In this document: one piece after another, positions 46,319 to 58,700 of the stretch | Numbering within the stretch: position 1 is the stretch's first letter | Layout: every line of letters starts with the position of its first letter | Source: Pelargonium nanum | Lineage: Eukaryota > Streptophyta > Magnoliopsida > Geraniales > Geraniaceae | Assembly: GCA_036897485.1 (NCBI GenBank) | Contig: JAYMTF010000009.1 | Location: forward strand, 1-64,000 | Reading direction: 5' to 3' | Length of the DNA: 64,000 nucleotides | Program-made: the position numbers and the translations under genes | Notes under the pieces: model-generated | What the model was told of the DNA's origin: nothing | Databases searched by the model: none | The model's input: the letters and a program-made list of their open reading frames with translations, nothing else

Positions 46319-49017
46319 TACACTTAAAATAATTAGAATTCAAAGTAATATTTTCACATTTGCAAATTTATTGAAATGGACAGTAAAAAATTTATTTGCA
46401 ATTTTTTTTTCAGTTCTATTTATTTTGAGTACTTAATAATTATCAAATGTTGGAACAAAAAGAAAATAATTTTCACATGTTGAAATTGAAGAGAGGCTTA
46501 TATGTTTTCAAGGACAAAGATGGGCTCCATCATGAATATGTGTTTTCAATTCTCACTGTTTTCAAAGGATCATTTGACTGTTTAATGGATGTTTCACTTG
46601 ACACGAATTCGATATGAATTTAAGAAAGTTAGGATTCAAATTAATTGTGTTTTATCATCTAATTTCAACTCGTTGTATATATAACTAGTTACACTGGTCA
46701 AATGGTTCAACACGACACAATAAGTTGAAATTAGATATATTAGATCATAAACTTGTTGTGCAATCCATCTTAGGATAAAATTGCATATTTTGTGTAAAAA
46801 AATTACTCAGATAAATTAAATCGTGATGTGACATCTCATCATTGTATTGGTTAAGTCTGCAACTCATAAGAGCTTCGGTTGTTACGCTTGTTTATAAAAT
46901 AAAATAAAAACCATAAATTTTTGGTGACGTAATTGTTTTTTCTATTTGGATTTAACAATTTTTAATTAATAGAGTTTAGAACAAGTTCACATGAGACATA
47001 TATATCATAAACAAGCGTAACAATTGAAGATAGATTATATATCATATACATTAAAACAAGAATCAATAGATGAAAAGAGAGATTATATCCCATTTTTTCC
47101 CAACAATAATTGAGAGCAATAGGTAACACAATAAATGTCCACTAACTGGCGGATTAATTACCAATTACATTAAAACTAACGATTCAGATATTGAGCTCGG
47201 TTAGAATCAGATTTTTTTCGACTTTAAATTGAGAATGTCAAATCCGTTTCGAAATGTGTGCAACAAAAATAGAATTAGAATTTGTATCAAGAGGTCAGAT
47301 TATAAGAATTAATATGTCATCAATTTTTTTTCGGGGGGAGAGGCGAAAATTAAAATCTCATGAATAATTGTGTGGGCATCTGCCCCCGCTACCGTGCTCC
47401 TAAATCTACCTAGTGCAAGTTATCGATTCAGATCGACTTTCAAGTTTTACATGTGAACGTGCTGATTTGTTCTGTCTAAATCAAAGGGATCGGCTCAATT
47501 TCATACAATTTGAATTTGCAAAATTAAAAATCGACTATCTCATATTTGAGAATCCGAATTCAAATTATCAACTCAATTACGAATAATAAAGCGGCCGGGA
47601 ATTCAAGTTAGGAATTTTTTTAGGATATATAATTAGTGTGTTCACAAGAAGCTGAACCTTACACGTTTTGTGGTCCTTTACGTGGCAGCCAATCATTGGT
47701 TGGACAGATGGAAAATAAATTAATTTTTGTAAGAAACTAAAACTAAATAAATAAATAAATTGTGAAACAGCACATATTGGGTAATTATTATTAGATGATA
47801 AATGCTTAGCTGGCAAATTAGCCAATCAACGGCCATGATTTACTGACAGCACATACTGCTGATGTGGATTATACTCACAATAACACTTCAATCATTGGCA
47901 TTGTCCACGTAATCATATTCTCCTCTCAGTTCTCACTCTATTTTAAAAAGAATATTAAATTTTAATTTTAAAAAAATAAATTAGATGATCAGGAATCTCG
48001 GGTAATATAAATTGGATCACACTCTTATTGTAGAGATAAATAAAATAGATTCGGGCGTGGCGCTTCGCACTCAAAAATTTATTGATTGATTTGATATCGT
48101 CTAATTGGCCATGATTTATTAAAATTACTTTTGAAGAAGAAAATGAAATCTCAATGAATAATTCGAAACTAAGTCCCAATCATTTCGTATTATTGATATT
48201 GTGCATAATTCATATACAAATAAATAGTTAAAAATTGAAAGTGAATACTATTTTGAAACTATTAAAAATATTATTATCTATAGTTCATGATAATTTTTTT
48301 ATAGCAATAGTTCATGATAATTAATTAACTAATGTCTTTATTTTTCTTTTCTTATAACTATTATATATAAAAAGAGAGAATATCCCAATTTAGGTGCACA
48401 AACAAAATAGTACAAAATTTGTAGACTAAGTGCATATAGAATATGAAAATGTCTAGACAAACAATAAAAAATACTTGAAAGCTAAAACATGTTGGGCCAA
48501 GCGGTTAAAACGTTTTGAATACTATTTGAATTATAGAGGGAGGGCTATACTGATAAAAAAATTATTGATAAACATTAATACTAATTTAGACAACACTCCC
48601 GAATAATATCTTTTATGCATTTATTTGTACACTTAAGTTTCTCTTCAACTTACGTACCCGATTAAGTGACTCGTTTAATCTTTTTAATTTTACCAATGAC
48701 TGAGTTTCAGTCATTAACTCGTTATATTGCCTTCTCTCTCTCAATGTATATATAAGACATGTATTGAACACTTGAGTGGAGAATTTTGTGGAGGATTGAG
48801 AAGCTAAAAAGCAAGCTCTAAGTGTTTCTTGATGTAGAATTTTGGGTTCTCTCCAAGTCATCAAAAACAAGGCAACAAAAGATATGGTTTCATTGATTTG
48901 GAGATTTTAGAGAATTTTTCTTGAGAGAAAGCAAAAGGAAACTCCAAGAAGTTAGCTAAGCTTTTGCTATTGTGTTGTGTTGTGTGTTGTGTGAGAGTAT
49001 ATATATATATATATATT

Positions 49018-49026
49018 TATATAAAT
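49018..49026 (+). promoter_or_regulatory. TATA box of the DUF1677 gene
   Basis: TATATAAAT follows a long (AT)n run (about 48998-49016). It lies at the right distance to start a transcript near 49050, whose first exon would contain the AAG-rich stretch and end at a donor near 49241. Confidence 0.5.
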
Positions 49027-49055
49027 CCCATTTGCTAAGAATCATTTTCTTGGAA

Positions 49056-49241
49056 ATGGTTTTCATGGTTCATGAGATTTTCTTTTCTGGGGAAGAGAAA
49101 GTTGAAGGAGAGTGGGAAAAAGAAAGATAGTTTGGTGAAGAAGAAGAAGAAGAAGAGACCATTTTCTCAGAAGAAGAAGAAGAAGAAGCCAAAAAAGAAG
49201 AAACCATCTATTTTTTTTGTTCTTCTTAGTCTGCTTTTGCT
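49056..49241 (+). other. Lysine-rich upstream ORFs in the DUF1677 5' leader
   Basis: Two ATGs lie ahead of the main start. The one at 49056 opens a 24-codon frame. The one at 49072 opens MRFSFLGKRKLKESGKKKD followed by long lysine runs from an (AAG)n stretch (49137-49203), then a hydrophobic end. If the leader is spliced from 49241 to 50208, the second frame ends in a few codons and is out of frame with the DUF1677 start. They are therefore best read as uORFs, not as part of the protein. Confidence 0.4.
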
Positions 49242-49269
49242 GGTACATATTCTTTGCTTTTAAGACTCT

Positions 49270-49850
49270 TTTTTTAATGGTTTTTGGTTGATATATTGAC
49301 TTTGAATATACAAATTATGGGTTGTGTTTAGCTTTGAAAAACAAACATTGGGTTGTGTTTGTGTTTGAATCTTGATATCAAGAACATGTTTTAGGCAGTT
49401 TTTTTGTTTTGTGTTTAAGTTGTTTGATATATTGATCATGAAAATACAAATCATGGGTTGTGTTTAGTTTTGAAAAATAAATAATGGGTTGTGTTTGGTT
49501 TTGACAAACAAATCATGGGTTGTTTTTGTTTTTGAATCTTGACATAAAAATATGGTTGTGTTTAGTTTTGAATTTTGAAACAGTTTTTTTGTTGATATAT
49601 TATTCATGAAAATACAAATCATGGCCTAATGGGTTGTGTTTAGTTTTGAAAAACAAATAATGGGTTGTGTTTAGTTTTTGAATCTTGATATCAAAAAACA
49701 TGTTTGAGACAATTTTTTTATTTTTATTTTATAATTCATGAAAATACAAATCATGGGTTGTGTTTAGTTATGAAAAACAAATAATGGGTTGTGTTTAGTT
49801 ATGAAAAACAAATAATGGGTTGTGTGTGTACTTGAATCTTGTTGCCAAAA
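49270..49850. repeat. Tandem repeats in DUF1677 5'-UTR intron
   Basis: Seven or more copies built on ATGGGTTGTGTTTAGTTTTG and AAAAACAAATAATGGG, interleaved with TTGATATATTGATCATGAAA and ATACAAATCATGGG. Unit length varies from about 30 to 130 bases, so this is a higher-order mixture and not a clean array. Confidence 0.75.
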
Positions 49851-50209
49851 GATGTTTCTTTTTCAGTTTCTTGAACAGAAACTATTGAAAACAAAAAAGA
49901 ACAAAAAAAAAAAAAAAAAACAGTTGTTTTGTTGAAGCTTTATGGAAACAATCTTTTTTTAGTAAAAAAAAACAAAAACAAATGGTTTTGAATGAAAAAA
50001 AACAGCTAAAATCAAAACAAAATCAGTTTGTGTCCAATTACAACTTCCCAAATCTCTTTCTGTCAAATCTCTATTTTTGCATCCTAATTGAAAAAAAAAA
50101 TAGTTAATTTCTCCATTCTTCGGATTTATTTCCTTGTTATCGAATTCTCGGTTTTACATATATAGTTCTGTATCGGTTGTGACATTATTTATTCTTCGGA
50201 TTTCGCAGA

Positions 50210-50815
50210 ATGTTGCAAGAAATGTCTGCAACTGTAATCACTGACTCAATGGTGATTTCTTCAGCCCCAGAAGCTCAATCAAACACTACAAAATTGAGTG
50301 CACAAAGTGAAGTTGAGTCTATCAAATGTGAGTGTTGTGGACTAATTGAAGAGTGCACTTTGGCCTACATAGAGAGAATTAGAGAAAGGTATGTTTTGGG
50401 AAATGAATGTTTTATGTGCATTTGTTATATGTAAATTACTAAATTGCATCAATAAATTATGTATGTAAATTCGTTATTTGATTGTGGTAGGTATTACGGG
50501 AAGTGGATATGTGGATTGTGCGGCGAAGCCGTTAAAGATGAGATAGTCAGGGCTAAAAGGTTTATTAGCACTGAAGAGGCAATGATGAGACACATGACTT
50601 TTTGCAATAAATTCAAGTCCTCGGTGCCTCCTCCAGATCCAACGGTGCATCTGATATCTGCGATGAGGCAAATTCTCCGGCGAAGCTTGGATTCTCCTAG
50701 GGCATTGAGGAGTACTAGTTCAACGCCGAGTAGTCCGACCAAGGTGGTCGGAGAAATTGGACGGGCCGGCGGACTTGCCCGATCAGAAAGTTGCTTCCCT
50801 ACCCTTTCCGGTTGA
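50210..50815 (+). CDS. DUF1677 family protein
   Basis: Two coding exons, 50210-50388 and 50491-50815, splice in phase to 167 aa. The core reads IKCECCGLIEECTLAYIERIRERYYGKWICGLCGEAVKDE, with cysteine pairs (CECC, CGLC) that suggest metal binding, followed by STEEAMMRHMTFCNKF, then ISAMRQILRRSLDSP and a Ser/Thr/Pro-rich tail. This is the plant-specific DUF1677 family; its molecular function is not known to me. The initiator could be Met1 or Met5 (50222), both upstream of the conserved domain. An acceptor (TTCGCAG) lies just before the ATG, so the upstream leader is probably spliced from an exon ending near 49241. That leader has a clean TATA box and two upstream ORFs. Recalled relative: Arabidopsis At1g72510, close to LAZY4. 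Confidence 0.9.
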
Positions 50816-53800
50816 AAATGGGGGGTGGAGTGAAGGTTTGGAGATAGGTATGGAAATGGGAATAAATTAGGGATTGGGGAAAATTTGGAAATTGTGCATT
50901 TTGCTAATTGGTTGGTGAAAAAATAAAATCCCAAGAAAAATGAAGAATTGTAATGAAGGTAGATTGACTAGAAATGATGGGGTAATTTTAGGGGAGTTAC
51001 TAGATGCTAGTATCAAATACAACACCCTTTTTTCTCTTCTCTTTTTTGTTCAAGATTGTGAAATTTATCTCTAAATTTGATCATTCTAAATCTTTTTGCA
51101 TGTTCTTTTTTCTTTATATTACAATTTATTCTATACATTTTGGTCTAATTAACCGAAGGCTGTAACGTTTAAAATACCTCGCAACAATAAGAGTTGAATC
51201 CACCCCAAATTTTTACAATGATGAGTTTTAGTATTTTACTATTATGTTGTTGTCTTGTGAATTTGAAATCACACGTTTGGAATAAAGTTTTTGATTGTCA
51301 CATTCGACTCTTATTTGACGTGTCTACAGTCTCAAATATTGAAACGGCCTTACATTATCTTCTAAAATTTTAATACTAATATATGTATTTGCACGAGATT
51401 TTAAAAGGTCATGAATCATTGGTTAGTTGATTTGTTGATCGACTGATCTAATTTATTAAGTTGCACAATAGACGAATTTTTTTATAAAATAGATTTTTAT
51501 TACCTTATTCGCTTTTGACCTGAGTTGACCACAATCTCGAGTTATTGAACGTCATTTCATCGTCTTTTTTTCCTTTTTTTTTTGGAGAAAACATCATCTT
51601 GTTGATTTTTGTACACGAGTATTTTCATGAAACTTTAAAAAGTGAATAGATTTTTAGACTAATTTGTTGGGCGACTAATTTTGTAATACTATACAAGTTT
51701 TGAAATAGTTTTACATCAAAATTCGATTCTGACCCGAGTTGACCACAATTTCGAGTGAACAAAAATATTGTAAGAAATATCTTATTGACAAGTGGGAGGT
51801 CATAAAATTGACAACTAGGAAATGATAAATTAGGGTCAATGCTATCTAATGAGTGGCCAACAAGCCTTAAACAAGAGGACCCTTGAGCCATTTGTTTTGT
51901 TAGACAAGCCAAACTTGGACATTTTGGTACACATTTTTGTCAAAACATTAATCATTTTGTTTTGATTACTAACTAACACATGATCAATCATTCCCAATAG
52001 AATGTGTTTCTTCTTGAAGCCAAGAATTTGAGAAAACCATCACAAATTATTTTGGAGTTAATCTAAAATCTATGGAACTTGAGGTCTCAAGTTTGATGAT
52101 AAGAAAATACAATTGCGTTAGTACTCGATAATTATTTCAAATCTATATTCTAGTCTTTTTTAGCTCAATTGAAAATCGAAAAGTTTTTTGAGAAAATGAT
52201 GGCTACAGGGCAATGTGAGTTGCGCACTTATAACATGCCGAACAAAAAAAAATACTTGTTCTTATTCATTAATTTTTTATCGGTCCTATATATATTGTCC
52301 CAATAAATGACGAGAAGTGTTAATAGTGATGAAAATATTCTAATAAGAACACTTGCGTGTTTTTGCCTATCAAATTCAGATCTGGGCCCGCATTGCTAGG
52401 CCGCACGAGGGTAGGAAGCAAGGCGGGTTAAAGTGTTTAACCAAAGTCATATCCGCTTTGTTGTCATTCATTTTCCTCTATCCTAACTAAATGTCAAATA
52501 GCAATATTATATTTGGAAATTGAGTGTCCTTGTCAATGAAAATTGTGGTTAGTTTTTGTTTATTGGAATATAATTGAGCATCTAATTAATTAATTATAGC
52601 TCCTAGCTACTACTACAAGCATCTACACTCTTCTTCTCCAATAATTTGGCCTGTTTTTTCCTTGCCTTACATGGAAAGTAGTTTACCTAATCCTATTCAT
52701 AGATTGCATCTTTCACATTTGTCTTTTCTTGAACCCATTTCCAATCATTTCACTTATAAAAACATGGGTTCAATATAATATGGTTTGCACATTAATCATT
52801 CATAACCTTTTTCTATGCATTTTTAAATGTTAAAAAATCCAAGTGGTGGTGATCAATTATATGATAGAGGATTCTTTTAAGTTATTCTTTGATATGTTGT
52901 GATTTGGCCTCCAATGATCTCATCCAATACTAAGATCAAAGGGTATCAATTTCACTACTAGAGACATTGTTAGGTAGATTTAGTTCAAATTAATTAATGT
53001 TTTAATAACGAAATATTTTATTAAATCCATATTTATTGATCGATTATTCGTCACACGTCTTAATCGCTCTCTGATGACGAAGAAATAAAGATTTTGGAAC
53101 TTATGTTTCTTTTATGACATTGTTATTCCTAATAATATTGCGACCAACCTCGTTTGACGGTTACACCTGTTGCTGTAAGTTTATGGTTTGTAGGACTATA
53201 CATACTTAACATAATTGAAAAAAAAATGAAATAAAAAAAATTAGGGTGAATTATGAAGAATTTAATGATTAATTATGAAATACATTGTACTTTAAATAAT
53301 AAAAATTTATATCGTATATTTATAATTTGAAAAATTTAACCTGAACCAGACCAAATAGAAATAAAGAGGAGCATACCGCACTTAATCGGTCCAGATCTCG
53401 GTGGGAATTGGCTGGTTTGAGTTTTTGGATTCGATCTAAAAAAGAGCCCTAACTATATATTTAGCCTTTTTAATCTCGCACTAACCCCTTTGCCTCCTGG
53501 TAGGTGCTCCCTTTCCGGATCCCACACATCTTACAACTCATCTTTCTCTCACTGCCACCACCGGTAAATTCCCTATCACACCGACATCGAAAAAAGAAAG
53601 TCTACATCTCGTAGGAATCTTTGTTTCTTATGTATACTAGTTGAGCTTTCCAACTATCAGTGTAAACTTTTAGATAAAAATCAAGTTTAACATATTGAAA
53701 TCACATTTAACGTAGTATCAGCTCTGGATTTCCTTCCCCTCATGATTCTTTTTAACAAAAGTATAATTTCTTTAACTCAAACGACAAAGCTTACAACCTA

Positions 53801-55797
53801 ATCTCAATCATTAACATCATAAAATATTAGTTATATAAGCAAAAATGTTGACTAAATTAGATGAGAGAGAGCAATGTGAAGAGTACAAGACAAATACTAG
53901 TTGCCTACTAATATAGTAATGTCTACAATAGAGGCTCTTCTTTTGTAAAACGGCACCAAATGCACTCAGTCAAGCCGTAAACTCAGTTTTGACCATAAAG
54001 ATAAAATTAACAATAATTTTTTATATTCAATCTTCATGGTCTTATCTTCTTGAAATTTGGCTAAAAAGAACAAAAATATTTGTTGCAAAAACTTTGTGAA
54101 TTTTGTGCTTAAACAAGTTGCCAAAAGAGGCTTTCAATTAACAATTGTGTGGATCAACGGACATAAATTGTTATATATTAACTTGAGATCGTGAACTCAA
54201 ATAAACTGGCAGAGACAATTTTACCTCTAAATTCATATTGGGGCTGGGCATCGGTCCAACACTGGACCAGACTGAATCTTCTCCAAAAATGGACCGAAGA
54301 ATATCGGATGGACATAGTTTATCTAAGAACGGACCGGACCGATTCACAATAAACAAATTGAACCGAATTTATAATCGAAGTAAATGTAGTTAATTATAAT
54401 GAAGTAATTATATTTCACTAAAAGTGGTAAAAAAATAGTAATAGAGATACTACTAGATATTTAAAAAAAAAAGAAGATAAAAATGATTTAAACCGAATTT
54501 GAAAACCGAACCGAACCTAATGATAATGTAATGAAGGGCCAAAGACTATACTGAATTCAATCAATTCATTCGGTCCGGTCTACTTTCGAGCGCCAGAAGC
54601 GGCCCACTAATTTTGTTGGCCCGACTTATTTCGACCCAAACCCTTCTTCCAGCCTGAGACAATTAGCTCGTTTTTGTGCACGCGAAGTGTCCTATCGTAT
54701 GAGTTTGGGTACATGTACGGTTATTTATGCGTATTGTCTTAACTTTTGTCAAGATCAACCTAAACTCGACTCGTGAAAAGTGAGCAGTTTATGAATTTTG
54801 AGTTCACAAATAAAACGTCTGGTTTTGTCCAACCCGACCGAAAATTGATCAGGTCTATTTTAATTCAATTAAAACCTGTAGAAATGCATATCAAGATTCG
54901 GATGCCCTCAAATTCGGTCCAACTTGACATCTATAGCTTCAGTAACAAAAGCACAGGAACTTGCAGGCATCAACCATGTCATATCCATGGAAGTCACCAT
55001 ATCATGTCTGGCTATTCAGGGAACATGATGGCACCACTTTGACTACATCAACTATAGATGTCTTGTCCACATTGAGATTTTTTCATTCCACAATCATAAT
55101 ATGACCAAATAAGAATCGATTTGGATCTGAATCCGAAGACACTCAAAATCTAACCTAACATTTGTTGGAAATTCAGGTTGCACAAAATAAACCAGTCGGT
55201 TTGGGTTTGAATGGCTTAACACATATCCAACACGCTTGTTTGTGCCCCACCCAACCTAAAAAGCCCAATTCACCAGACCGAGCCCACGAAAATAAACATT
55301 CGGGTCTAAATTGCCAACTGGGCGACAATGGGATTCTTCCTCGGGTATGGATCAAATGCTTCATGCACATCGTGAAATTAAAATTCCACGGCAAATCCAA
55401 ACCAAGCATGGTAAAATAACAAACAAGAGCACAACTCGAATCTTCGATACAAATGGGAGAAATGTAGTATCTCCCTACATCTTTCATTGATAAAATGACA
55501 CGTTAATCGTTCAAACTACGCACAAGTGATTGCTAGAATCAACCTAGCTATTCTCTACTTGTTTCCTTATTGTTTCGTAAATAGCTATAACAAGAAACGC
55601 CAACTTACAGCACAAACCCTGACCCGACCAAAGCTCTTTTTCAAATATATTGTCGAGGCAAGCCATGTTCGTATTCAGTTGACCCTACAAGAATCACAGG
55701 TTTCGATATTAAATGAAACGTCACAAGAATGATCAACTCAATACATTAGGCAAATACGCGTTAGCGAGCACACGATACCTGTTTATAACGCGTTCCA
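50816..55797. other. Intergenic DUF1677 to ALDH7B, no gene seen
   Basis: The DUF1677 3' UTR probably ends near 51060. The rest is AT-rich, with hAT-like debris at 54239-54595 and similar GACCCGA-rich patches at 54640-55350. No frame shows a domain. The ALDH7B 3' UTR should end a few hundred bases below 55798. Confidence 0.6.
54239..54595. mobile_element. hAT-like remnant in the 51-56 kb gap
   Basis: GGGGCTGGGCATCGGTCC at the left, dense GGACCGA/CGGTCC words and a CGGTCCGGTC right end. Such sequences are common in short plant hAT derivatives. Borders approximate. Confidence 0.4.
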
Positions 55798-58700
55798 TCA
55801 GCCGAAATTGATTCCTTGTGCCAGTGGTAACTCACTTCCATAATTGATTGTGCTGTCAAGAATATCACCAGATGAATTTGTAAGAAAAGAAAACGAAGGC
55901 AAGCTGTATATAGTACTGATTTTTTTCAATTTTTCTGCACCCCTTGACAATTCAAAACTTCGAACATAGCCCGTAAAACTCGGTTATAGGCTGTTTTATT
56001 CTATAAAATATAGTCCCTGAACACTTCAAAAATTATAGTTTCCCCTCATCCGATGAGCCCATAAATAAAGTGAAATGAAGGGCAGAAATGTCATTTCAAA
56101 GGTCTAGGGGACTAAAATTTGTTCTTTTGAACCATTCAAAGGATGCATAAAAATTTAACTCCTTTCATGTTGCGGTTGCTCAAAACACAATGTATCTACG
56201 CCTAGACCTAGTAGACTATTGAATGCAATTAAAAAGAAAGAATATTACCATGTTGAGCGTCGCATATATTGCTTCCAAGAGTCACTTCCGGCTTCCCGGC
56301 CACCACCAGTGGCCTTTTCACCACCAAAAGCACCGCCAATTTCAGCACCGTTTGTCGGTATATTCACGTTCACAATACCACAATCACTTCCTAGCGGCCT
56401 GCACGATAAAAAAATCATGAAATAATCCAAACCCGATATTTGATGCAAGAATGTGTATTCTCGCGACATATAGATACTCACCCGATCCATTTGAAGATAA
56501 TCTCTGGTTTACGGGTAAAGATAGAACTACTCAATCCTTGGGACACCGAATTGTTTATTTCAATTGCCTCTTCTAAAGTCTACAAAAATTAGAACGAGGA
56601 TGTGATAAGTATACGGATAATCTAAATATACGACTAAGAATACTTTGAAGTCGAGAAAAAGTCTACCTTAAATTTCATAACATAAAGAAGAGGAGCAAAC
56701 AACTCTTCTTTCACAACGTCAGTATCCGGAGAAATCTCAACTATTGTGGGTTGGACAAAGTTGCCCTCGCCCTCTATAGCTGAACCACCGGTAAGGATCT
56801 TTCCACCCTGAAATGCAACATGTGAAACAGTGAACATTTTAAACTTACAATTCAACTATTTAAGGAATGCATGAAAGGATAGCACTCGATTGAAGACTAC
56901 AACAAGCGTGATTCACAGAAAAGATACTCGTACATAATCTTAGCAGTTACGAAACTTGTTTTGAAACTGGTTTTACATTATCCGCTGATCGGAAACTGCA
57001 TTTTGGCAATTTTTTTGCAGTTTTTTAATTCATAAAAGCTTTATGAAATCAGTTTTTGGCCAATTTATTTCCAGAAACTTCATATATTCCAGTTTCTGGT
57101 GACTAAATTTCTTTTCTTTCAAAAACTACAAAAAAAAAAAATGTATATTTTATTTTTTTTATTTTTGCGTTTTCCTTCCTTGATTCCACTTTGATTAAAA
57201 GAAAAACAAAATAATAAGAGAGAATGGCAGTGAGAGAGAGGGAACCATGAAACAATAATTGGTAGAAACACAGAAGGTCAAAATGGGAATTTTGAAAAAG
57301 GATGGAATCGAAATATTCCATTAAATTTAACTACTCGTAAAAATGAAGAAAATTGCTAATAGCTGAAATATATATTCACATATATATAGAGATAGCAAAT
57401 GGGCCAACAGACTGCTAGCCATCACTTGCCCGGGCCGACAAAAAGTGGCCCAATAAGTACATTTGCGCTTTCTAATTTTCTCAGCCTGACCCGTTGGTCC
57501 ATTTGCCAATTCTACAGGCGTGAAGAGGGTACATACCTGAGACTTGATGGTAGCGATTCCCTTCTCAAAGTTCTTCCTCGAAATAGGAGTATGCAATGGT
57601 CCTAGCAACGTGCCTTTCTCTAAAGGATCGCCTATTTTGACTTGTTTGTAGGCTACAAGTAGTTGATCAAGTACCGTTTGATACACACTTTCATGAACGA
57701 GCTTCAACACAATCAAATAAAAAAAACTACAGTTAAAACTCTTAGTTCAGCCATCACATCACGATTTCAATGAAAAATGACAATTTCAAGTACCAGTCTA
57801 CGGCACGTTGTGCATCGCTGACCGGCTGTGCCAACAGCAGCAAAAAGAACGGATCGAACAGCTAGCTGAATGTCGGCGTCATCCATTACAATTATAGCGT
57901 TGTTTCCGCTTAGTTCTAGCAAGCATTTACCGTATCTCTCATTGACGATTTGTTGAACCATGAGACCCACCTGTAGTTACAACGTGCAAGATTGACTTAT
58001 ATTGGGTTCCGGTAAATGATTCTATCCCTACTTACAAGCTCAAACTCGTTGTATTTTTTCTATAGGACTTGGCAAAATATATTAGTACCTTGGTACTTCC
58101 GGTGAATGAAACGAGGGGTATGCGAGTATCTTTGGCAATTAACTGACCGATTTCAGCGCCACCACAGAAGGATGTGAAAATTGCACCGGGTAAGTTGTTC
58201 TTCTCAAGCACTTCGGCCACTAGTTTTGTCATGGCAATGGTGATTAACGGAGTCGTTGGAGCACCTTTCCTGTGATTCATGTCAAAAGCGGAGCTAAGTT
58301 TCATTACACGATAATAGGTTCCATGAAACTTTATGACTTCAGTTTAAGTAGGCGCCGTCAAATTGGACTGACGGTTCATACCAAAATTCGTGTACCAAAA
58401 TGGGTACATATGAAATTAATGTACTAAATTAACTTCTGTTAAGCTTCGTGTACCAAAATGAGTATCATGCTAAGGTTCATGCACCATCAGTGACGTTAAT
58501 CCAAAACGAATCAAACGTGTAGCTATGAACTCACCATACAACACAATTGCCGCAGACTAGAGCAAGGCAAGCGTTCCATCCTAAAAAATCACATTAATAT
58601 ATGAAGTTAATGACATAAACAACTGAAGAAAGAGAAACCGATAATGTCAAAAGCATCAAAATTGGTGAAAATATTGTATGATAGATATGTTGCTATATGA

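Larger units (their letters stand above)
41566..48990. other. 7.4-kb AT-rich gene-free region
   Basis: No open frame with a recognisable domain. It contains two MITE copies (41886, 46190), one dispersed repeat (45461), many (A/T) runs, and a very AT-rich stretch at 43600-46500. The last part (48600-49000) is the DUF1677 upstream region with (TGTGTTG)n-like and (AT)n runs. Confidence 0.6.

Noticed and set aside
43600-46500. Matrix attachment region or centromere-like AT-rich block
   Set aside because: Only base composition supports it; no specific motif pattern or satellite period seen.
49072-49263. Lysine-rich 63-codon ORF as a separate gene
   Set aside because: It comes from an (AAG)n microsatellite in the likely DUF1677 leader; treated as a uORF.
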